From Paraburkholderia sp. LEh10 (GTDB lineage: Bacteria; Pseudomonadota; Gammaproteobacteria; Burkholderiales; Burkholderiaceae), in assembly GCF_017814945.1 (NCBI RefSeq), contig NZ_JAGIPX010000001.1, positions 186,001-250,000 on the forward strand: a DNA stretch of 64,000 bases, read 5' to 3'. Of the stretch, positions 58,505 to 64,000 are shown piece by piece; position 1 is the first letter of the stretch, and every line of letters starts with the position of its first letter. A program made the translations under genes and the position numbers. The notes below the pieces were generated by a model, which was not told the DNA's origin, did not search any database, and saw nothing but the letters and a program-made list of their open reading frames with translations.

Positions 58505-59377
58505 ATGCAGAAAAATCTGGCAACGAGGCCAGTCCAGATGTTCGGACTGGTCGATGGCGCGGCATCACCTGACAGCATACAGCCCTTGCTGGAACAGTCC
58601 GGTGCCCCGTTCGTGTCGGTCTATGAAGGGCTTCCCGAAGAACAGGCAGGAGCGGCTTCGCTGTTCCTCGTGCGAATCGACAATCCACAGGCATCGTGGG
58701 CGCGTGAGCTGGATGCGATTGATCTGCACACGCCCTGCCTCGTTCTCGTCTGGAGCCGTGTGGATCTGCCCGAGCTCGCCTCGCACCTGCGCGCCTTCCT
58801 GTTTGCGGATATCGGTGACGGTGTGACCGCAATGGTGCGCTACTTCGATCCCAGGAATACGGGAGTGGTGCTCCGTGTCTGGGGCGAACAACTCAGCAAC
58901 CTGTTTATGGCCCCCCTTGAGCAGATCGGATATCGAGGCCGTCATGAGCAATGGCTCACGTCCAGGAACCGCTCGCGGGAAACGGGACGCACGAGCCGAT
59001 CCGTCGTCATCGAGCTTGCCCAGCAGGATGTTGACGTTCTGACGGAGCACGCGGAACCGGATGAACTGATGGCGTCGCTGACCGATCTGGGCCATATCGA
59101 TGAAGTCCGCCCCTACAGGGAGCGCTTTCTTGATCTCGAACCCCGCTACAAACGCGCAATCGGTTGGGGGCTTGTCGAAGCGAGAGATCGGCTCGGCTAC
59201 TGCGAATACTCCTACCGCTACGGCATCGGCTTCGACACCAACGCAGCCGTGCGTGACGCGCTGGATGCGCGTCGCCGCAACGCGGATACGTTCGAAAATG
59301 CGATGAATAGCGTGCCAGTGCGTGTATGGCGCGCGATGAAGCGCGAACTTCCCGCGCAACCCTCAATGACCGTGTAA
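58505..59377 (+). CDS. DUF4123 effector adaptor (Tap/TEC family)
   Basis: The protein has 290 residues. The DUF4123 core (LATRPVQMFGLVDGAASPDS, PYLF-like LFLVRID, ADIGDGVTAMVRYFDPRN, WGEQLSNLFMAPLEQIGYRG) covers about residues 10-135, followed by a C-terminal helical part. These adaptors load an effector onto its VgrG. Here it sits 16 bp behind tle1 with GGAGG upstream, so Tle1 is the likely client. Confidence 0.87.
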   Translation: MQKNLATRPVQMFGLVDGAASPDSIQPLLEQSGAPFVSVYEGLPEEQAGAASLFLVRIDNPQASWARELDAIDLHTPCLVLVWSRVDLPELASHLRAFLFADIGDGVTAMVRYFDPRNTGVVLRVWGEQLSNLFMAPLEQIGYRGRHEQWLTSRNRSRETGRTSRSVVIELAQQDVDVLTEHAEPDELMASLTDLGHIDEVRPYRERFLDLEPRYKRAIGWGLVEARDRLGYCEYSYRYGIGFDTNAAVRDALDARRRNADTFENAMNSVPVRVWRAMKRELPAQPSMTV

Positions 59378-59406
59378 CACGGCCAAGGCTCAAGAAAGGA
59401 TTCCTG

Positions 59407-59688
59407 ATGGCACGCATAGTCATTGTTGTCGGCGATTCAACCTCACACGGCGGACGGGTGATCACCGGATCGGACACGCATACGATTGGCGACAGACCCA
59501 TTGCGCGCCTGGGCGACCTGGTTGACTGTCCACAAATGTATCCCGATGGAAGTCCGCACGGCGTCAACAGGATCATCGAGGCGGACCCGAGCTTCACGAT
59601 CGACGGGCAGCAGGTCGCGCTGCACGGACACCATACCGAATGCGGTTGCTCCCTGATCGGAAGCACGATGGCAACTGTTGGCGACTGA
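59407..59688 (+). CDS. PAAR-domain spike tip protein
   Basis: The protein has 93 residues: ARIVIVVGDSTSHGGRVITG, ARLGDLVDCP and HTECGCSLIG, with the three His and one Cys pattern of the zinc-binding PAAR cone. It sharpens the VgrG tip. ATG 59407 behind AAGAAAGGA; an earlier in-frame start overlapping the DUF4123 gene is unlikely. A weak stem (about 59797-59819) follows the module. Last gene of the T6SS island. Confidence 0.88.
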   Translation: MARIVIVVGDSTSHGGRVITGSDTHTIGDRPIARLGDLVDCPQMYPDGSPHGVNRIIEADPSFTIDGQQVALHGHHTECGCSLIGSTMATVGD

Positions 59689-59875
59689 TCGCGACGTCAT
59701 GATGCACCAGCGCCGGATGTCGGCGGTTCGTGAATCAATTTCACGCCGTGATCGCGGACGCGCTACGCCATGAACCGTCCCGATTCTGGTTTTTGTTACC
59801 GGGGCGCATTCGCCCGGTACGTTAGCCGTCAAATCAATCTCGCAATGGAAGCGTTCGTCATTATGGAAGGCGCTT

Positions 59876-61084
59876 TCACCGCGTCGCGGTTGCAATCCTG
59901 GCGCGTAGCCAGGACGTGTAAGCGGTCCTCTCAAGAGCGTTCTTGAAAGTTCCCGTTTCGGGTTGGTACGTATTTCCCTTCCCGCCTTCCGCCATATATT
60001 CCAAAGCGAACCTCTGCTTTTCCTCCAGTGACAATGCTTTTATCGCGTCCGATGTTCGACGTGAACGCTCGTCGGCGGACGTGTCCTTCGGGGGAGTCAC
60101 GGGACTTGCCGCAGGTAGTTCCATCTTTCCCTTTCCGTGCGAGGTGACCTCGATACGTTCGCCTTTCTCGAAGACGGTTCTGGCGTAGCCTCCAGCATTT
60201 CCACGGATCAGTTTTCGCTTGGCCTTCTCTTCGACGTAAATTGCTGTCTGCAGCGCCCTCTCCGGCTCTTGCTGAATCCAGCTTATCGCCAGCCGGTCAC
60301 CTACCCCGAGCATGGTGAGACGTTTGAATGCTTCGGAATCCCGAATAGCCTTTTGCTCCTGGTCTTCCGCGTTGTCGTACATCGACTTTTGGGGGTTATC
60401 TTCCACTAAAAACCGGATCTGCACGACACGCCGTGCCTCTCTTTTGTACTCGGGAGAGACGATAATGTTCGAGACCTGATTGATCTCCTTAACGGCCTTT
60501 TTGATCACCTCGCTGGAGAAATGCTTGAACTCATCGTACATGCTGGCGTCAGCCCCGAGAAGCCGACGCCACGTCTCCACCGAAATCCATCCAGTCGACC
60601 CAGTCCGTTTGAATCGAAGACAGTTCTCATACAACGCAAGCGCATAGCCGCCACTAAACTGTCGCTGGACGTTGATGTTGATTAACGTATAGATATCAGG
60701 ATTGGCGAGCTTTTCCGCGAGCCAGTCGCTGTACTCGTAAGAGCACAGGCCGTTCTTGATGCTGGCGTATGCGATAAGTGGCGACGCCTCCCAGTCCGTT
60801 TTGCCTCCATCGTGAAGCAAGTCAAACGAGATCGGAGTCGACATCACTTTCAACAACGCCCGCTTCAATGCATCGTGATTCTTGCTGTCGAATCCCAACA
60901 TCGTGCAGAGAATTCCAACAGGAAGCGTATGGCGCTTCTTCGTCAGGAGTTCGTCGAACGCGTTCAACAGCAACACATTGACGATCTTCCGCTCAAGCAA
61001 CGACAGTTCGCCGCTGACGTGAACGGTGGCGACGTGTTTCTTCAGTTCGCTTGGCGGAAGCCCCACCGGCTTCAAGTTGGGCAT
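59876..61084 (-). CDS. Plasmid replication initiator (Rep_3-type winged-helix protein)
   Basis: The protein has 402 residues. ATG 61084 behind GGAGAG. N-terminal winged helix of Rep_3 type (ELSLLERKIVNVLLLNAFDE ... LCTMLGFDSKNHDALKRALL) and a second one (ISVETWRRLLG ... FSSEVIKKAVKEINQVSNI), then a basic C-terminal extension. Such initiators bind iterons, and an iteron array starts 90 bp upstream of the gene. Divergent from parAB. This marks the window as the origin region of a plasmid or chromid rather than a main chromosome. Confidence 0.88.
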   Translation of the reverse strand: MPNLKPVGLPPSELKKHVATVHVSGELSLLERKIVNVLLLNAFDELLTKKRHTLPVGILCTMLGFDSKNHDALKRALLKVMSTPISFDLLHDGGKTDWEASPLIAYASIKNGLCSYEYSDWLAEKLANPDIYTLININVQRQFSGGYALALYENCLRFKRTGSTGWISVETWRRLLGADASMYDEFKHFSSEVIKKAVKEINQVSNIIVSPEYKREARRVVQIRFLVEDNPQKSMYDNAEDQEQKAIRDSEAFKRLTMLGVGDRLAISWIQQEPERALQTAIYVEEKAKRKLIRGNAGGYARTVFEKGERIEVTSHGKGKMELPAASPVTPPKDTSADERSRRTSDAIKALSLEEKQRFALEYMAEGGKGNTYQPETGTFKNALERTAYTSWLRARIATATR

Positions 61085-61174
61085 GTGCTCTCCAAAGGCT
61101 GCTGCGATTTTATGTCGTAAAGGTCAGGTCATCAAGTCAACTCAACTGACTTTTCGTCGAGCACAGTTTTAGCG

Positions 61175-61706
61175 CCCCATAGACCCTGACCTTTGAGTCC
61201 ATTAACCGCCATTGAAAGGTCATGGTTTATGGGGCGCGGCGCCGGCTGGTCCAAATGTCATGGTTTGTGGGGAGGTGTGTGGTGTGCCCGGTCGGAAAGG
61301 AGCAGTTTGGGAGGAGCTTTGCGGAAACGCCGCGAAAGGTCATGGTTTGTGGGGCAGACTTCTGATCGTTGCAGCCGCCGCCAATTTTCCTCAGCGCTCT
61401 TGGTCGTGGTTTTGTACGCTCGGATTGCGCACGCGCAACTTTCAGAGCGTTTGCAACTGGTCATGATTGGTCGGGCGGCGACGCGTAGCGCCCCACAAAC
61501 CATGACGGGTCCCCACAAACCCTGACCACCCGAAGATGGAACAGGGTGAAATCAATCTAAAAATCATGCAGTTACGGTCATTATCCCGCTGCCGCCCATA
61601 GACCATGACTTTTCCCATAAAACCCGACCCGATTCCCCATAGACCATGACCTGTGGGTCGCGATTTCCCCACAAATCCTGACTTCCGGCCCCATAAACGG
61701 TGACCT
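61175..61706. other. Replication origin with 12 iterons
   Basis: Twelve 18-bp copies of CCCCAYARACCATGACCT. Forward: 61175, 61491, 61511, 61594, 61613, 61635, 61667, 61689. Reverse: 61217, 61255, 61337, 61458 (the last with 4 mismatches). The forward cluster 61594-61706 is dense (steps of 19-32 bp). Reverse copies lie toward rep, where they may autoregulate it. An AT-rich stretch (about 61541-61580) lies inside the array and could be the melting site. I see no perfect DnaA box. Confidence 0.88.
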
Positions 61707-61764
61707 GACCCTCTGTAAACGCTTGCCAGCTAAGGATCTGGCCGGCGTAAACGTTTTTAAAGTC

Positions 61765-61799
61765 GTTGTTTCTTAAAGGAACAACAAACAGATGTTGTC
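61765..61799. promoter_or_regulatory. GTTGTT/AACAAC repeat cluster upstream of parA
   Basis: GTTGTT (61765-61770), AACAAC (61780-61785) and a further GTTGTC (61794-61799) form two overlapping inverted repeats with 8-9 bp spacers. Such repeats upstream of parA usually bind ParA or ParB (operator or centromere). Which one is not decidable here. The rest of 61085-62063 holds only the iterons and the parA leader. Confidence 0.45.
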
Positions 61800-62063
61800 T
61801 CTTTCAAGGATTGGGGGATGTAAACCCGATTCTGTGTAATCTCAGATCCACGGCGTGCGCGTCGGACTTCGAGTGTTTTATTGAAATTTGCCTGTAGCGC
61901 CCGTCCATGGAGGCCTTGCAAAGACGGAGGCGGCGGAAAAAGTTGCGCTCGACGTTGTTTACCACTATCCTTCCGCGAAATTCAACACGTAACGTCACTT
62001 TTCGTTCTCGGTGTTGAATTTAGCAACCAGCCGCAATCGCCGTATCCAAAAGAGGAATCGACA

Positions 62064-63293
62064 ATGAGTACAGCAGCGCGAACGCGGGCAGAAAAACCGC
62101 AAGTTTCGATAAAACTTAAACACGCTCCCAAGCCTATGCCGTTGTCCGCAATCAAGGCGATTGCAGACAACGCTAGCGGGATGTTGGTGGATGTCCGGGA
62201 AAGCATGCTTGCTCCTCACCCGCGAAAGAATCCTCCCGTTTTCACGACCGCTCAGGTTGGTGACCTTTGCCGAATCGACCGGCAACGAATGCATTATCTG
62301 TCACGATCCGAGTCCGACCTGCCTCAAGGCACGCTGCGCCATAGTCGGAGCCGCGAGTTCACGCTGGAGGAAGCCCGGATCTGGATTGACCGTATCGGGC
62401 CATATGCGAAAAGGCCCGCGGGGATTCGCGGCAAGAAGATAGCAATCGGCAACTTTAAGGGCGGCGTTAGCAAGACCACTACAGCAATGACGCTAGCGCA
62501 AGGTCTTTCGCTATTTGGCCGGCGTGTTTTGTTGGTTGACCTGGATCCGCAAGCATCGCTTTCTGCCTTGCACGGCATTTTGGCGGACAGCGAGGTCGCG
62601 GACGAGCAGACGGTACTTCCGTTGATCTATGGTGACGAAGAGGATCTTCAATATGCCATTCAATCAACGTACTGGGACGGGGTCGACCTTATCCCTGCGA
62701 GTGCGGCGCTGTTCGGGGCAGAGTTCTTCTTGCCCTTCAAGCAATCGAAAGATCAATCGTTCCAGTTTTGGAATGTATTGAACAAGGGTCTTGAGCCCCT
62801 GCTCAGTGACTACGACGTCGTCATTATTGATACTCCCCCCGCCCTTTCTTACTTGACCATCAACGCTTTCATGGCCGCCGACGGGCTTATTGTTCCAACG
62901 CCGCCCAGTGCGCTTGACTATGCGTCGTCGACACAGTTCTGGAATCTCTTTTCGGACCTTTCTGAAAGCATGACACAGGTAGCTCCGGAACTTGTTAAGA
63001 GCTTCGACTTTATTCATGTTCTATTGGCCAAAGTTGACCAGAGCCAGGCGGCGACGCCGATTGTTCGAGACTGGATCAACAAAACATATGAAGGTCTCGT
63101 GCTACCAATTGAAATCCCGACCACGGCGGTGACCCAAACGGCTGCAGCTGAATTTGGAACTGTCTACGACATCTCTCGATACCAAGGAAGTTTGAAGACG
63201 TATCAGCGCGCACGGGAGGCCTACGACCGATTCGCCGAGATCGTGGATCAGCAGCTCGTTGCCCTGTGGCAAGCAGATCAGGAGGCAAAATGA
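62064..63293 (+). CDS. parA: ParA partition ATPase (type Ia, with N-terminal DNA-binding part)
   Basis: The protein has 409 residues from the ATG at 62064 behind AGAGGA; the open frame further upstream lies in the origin. A helix-turn-helix-like N-terminal part (about 40-115: TAQVGDLCRIDRQRMHYLSR) is followed by the deviant Walker A KGGVSKTTT (132-140), VLLVDLDPQASLSALHG and VVIIDTPPALSYL. The added N-terminal DNA-binding part lets type Ia ParA repress its own operon. Partner of parB, which overlaps by ATGA. Confidence 0.93.
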   Translation: MSTAARTRAEKPQVSIKLKHAPKPMPLSAIKAIADNASGMLVDVRESMLAPHPRKNPPVFTTAQVGDLCRIDRQRMHYLSRSESDLPQGTLRHSRSREFTLEEARIWIDRIGPYAKRPAGIRGKKIAIGNFKGGVSKTTTAMTLAQGLSLFGRRVLLVDLDPQASLSALHGILADSEVADEQTVLPLIYGDEEDLQYAIQSTYWDGVDLIPASAALFGAEFFLPFKQSKDQSFQFWNVLNKGLEPLLSDYDVVIIDTPPALSYLTINAFMAADGLIVPTPPSALDYASSTQFWNLFSDLSESMTQVAPELVKSFDFIHVLLAKVDQSQAATPIVRDWINKTYEGLVLPIEIPTTAVTQTAAAEFGTVYDISRYQGSLKTYQRAREAYDRFAEIVDQQLVALWQADQEAK

Positions 63294-64000
63294 GCATCAA
63301 GGACCGGCTGGCTGCGAAGGCAGCGTCGATCGGAACAACTCCCCGCGGGACAAAAATTTCTGACACCGCGCCTAGCAGGCCCAAGACGGCTCCCGGGCAA
63401 TTGATGGCGTCGCTGCCTCTGCTCGCAGAGAAGGAGCGGGAGCTGCAAGATGCGATGAAACGCATAGAAGAACTGGAAACTTTGGGGGCTGCGTTTTCAG
63501 AGGAAGTCGAGATCTCCACCCTTTTCGAGGTCCCTGGGCGCCGCAGGATTCTCTCGGATCAAGAATATGGAGAACTGAAAGCAAATCTCGAGGCGAATCC
63601 ACTCGTTCATCCCATTGTGTATCGGCCACTTGGGGATGGCCGTAACGAAATCATCTCAGGTAACAACCGGGTCGCGATTTATCGGGATGATCTCAAGCGA
63701 ACCAAGATTAGGGGCGTCCCTTTCCAGGGCACGGACGCTGAGGTTGAGCTTGGGGCCGCTTTCTCAAACCTGCTTGCGCCTTCGTTGCCCGACTTTGAAA
63801 AGTACAGGCAATTCCAGCGCATTCAGCAAAACCTGGGGCTGACGCAAGCCGACATTATCCGCGCTTCAGGTTTGGCACAGAGCCACGTCGCTCGCATCTT
63901 GTCGTTCGACAATCTTCCTGCGGCGGCGAAGGAGCTAATCGCGTCGAAGCCTCATCGACTTGGCGGTACCGCTGCTGCCAAGTTCGCCGCGCTGGCACAA
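63290..64000 (+). CDS. parB: ParB partition protein, N-terminal part (cut by window edge)
   Basis: 237 residues are visible. The N-terminal ParA-interacting tail (MSIKDRLAAKAASIG) is followed by a helix, the ParB/Srx domain (LSDQEYGELKANLEANPLVH ... EIISGNNRVAIYR), and the helix-turn-helix (LTQADIIRASGLAQSHVARI). At the CTP-binding position where chromosomal ParB has GERR this protein has SGNNR. Start overlaps parA. The C-terminal dimer domain is outside the window. Confidence 0.92.
   Translation, partial: MSIKDRLAAKAASIGTTPRGTKISDTAPSRPKTAPGQLMASLPLLAEKERELQDAMKRIEELETLGAAFSEEVEISTLFEVPGRRRILSDQEYGELKANLEANPLVHPIVYRPLGDGRNEIISGNNRVAIYRDDLKRTKIRGVPFQGTDAEVELGAAFSNLLAPSLPDFEKYRQFQRIQQNLGLTQADIIRASGLAQSHVARILSFDNLPAAAKELIASKPHRLGGTAAAKFAALAQ

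Noticed and set aside
59797-59819. Stem-loop as a rho-independent terminator of the T6SS island
   Set aside because: The stem is imperfect and lacks a T-tract on either strand; mentioned only as a weak possibility.

Overview
The window looks like the replication-origin end of a secondary replicon (chromid or megaplasmid) of a Burkholderiaceae bacterium, most likely Paraburkholderia, Caballeronia or Burkholderia. The evidence is high GC, proteins of a Burkholderia type throughout, many LysR and TetR regulators, an orphan VgrG island, and at the right end a plasmid-type Rep initiator, an iteron array and parAB. The genus is an inference from protein style, not from a marker gene.

Layout. 1-3176: pqiABC (MCE lipid transport), cut at the left edge. 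3363-10159: a tripartite RND efflux operon with a divergent TetR regulator. 10312-20721: a quaternary-amine locus. It holds a LysR regulator, a porin and an NCS1 permease on the minus strand. Divergent to them are a Rieske oxygenase (CntA type), an aldehyde dehydrogenase and the reductase CntB, then an XRE-PAS regulator and a D-malate dehydrogenase. Read together this is a complete route carnitine -> trimethylamine + malic semialdehyde -> D-malate -> pyruvate. 21395-24660: a large winged-helix/STAND-ATPase regulator and a SnoaL-like protein. 24661-26293: a gene-poor stretch with a decayed IS6 transposase. 26294-38306: one long minus-strand operon for Alternative Complex III (actABCDEF), a small membrane protein, SCO and a caa3 oxidase, that is, a quinol-to-oxygen respiratory module. 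38952-41646: a cupredoxin and metallophosphoesterase, then (plus strand) a small ORF and a membrane protein resembling the membrane half of class III adenylate cyclases. 41867-44921: LysR, a DctA-type carrier and a Phd/RelE toxin-antitoxin pair. 44935-45545: a patchwork of gene fragments (etfB/etfA, thiolase). 45646-48832: acyl-CoA dehydrogenase and an MBL hydrolase. 48833-50304: more fragments (IS3, an internally deleted NCS1 permease). 50568-59688: a type VI secretion VgrG-Tle1-DUF4123-PAAR island. 59876-64000: rep, a 12-iteron origin, parA and partial parB.

The most striking structure is in the T6SS island. Between vgrG and the full-length Tle1 phospholipase gene lies a tandem array of four DUF3304 lipoprotein genes (presumed immunity; the first is frameshifted). 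They alternate with three 59-codon copies of the 5' end of tle1, all broken at the same codon. Start and stop codons and ribosome binding sites are interlocked through the array. The four lipoproteins are mosaics of two alternating sequence types.
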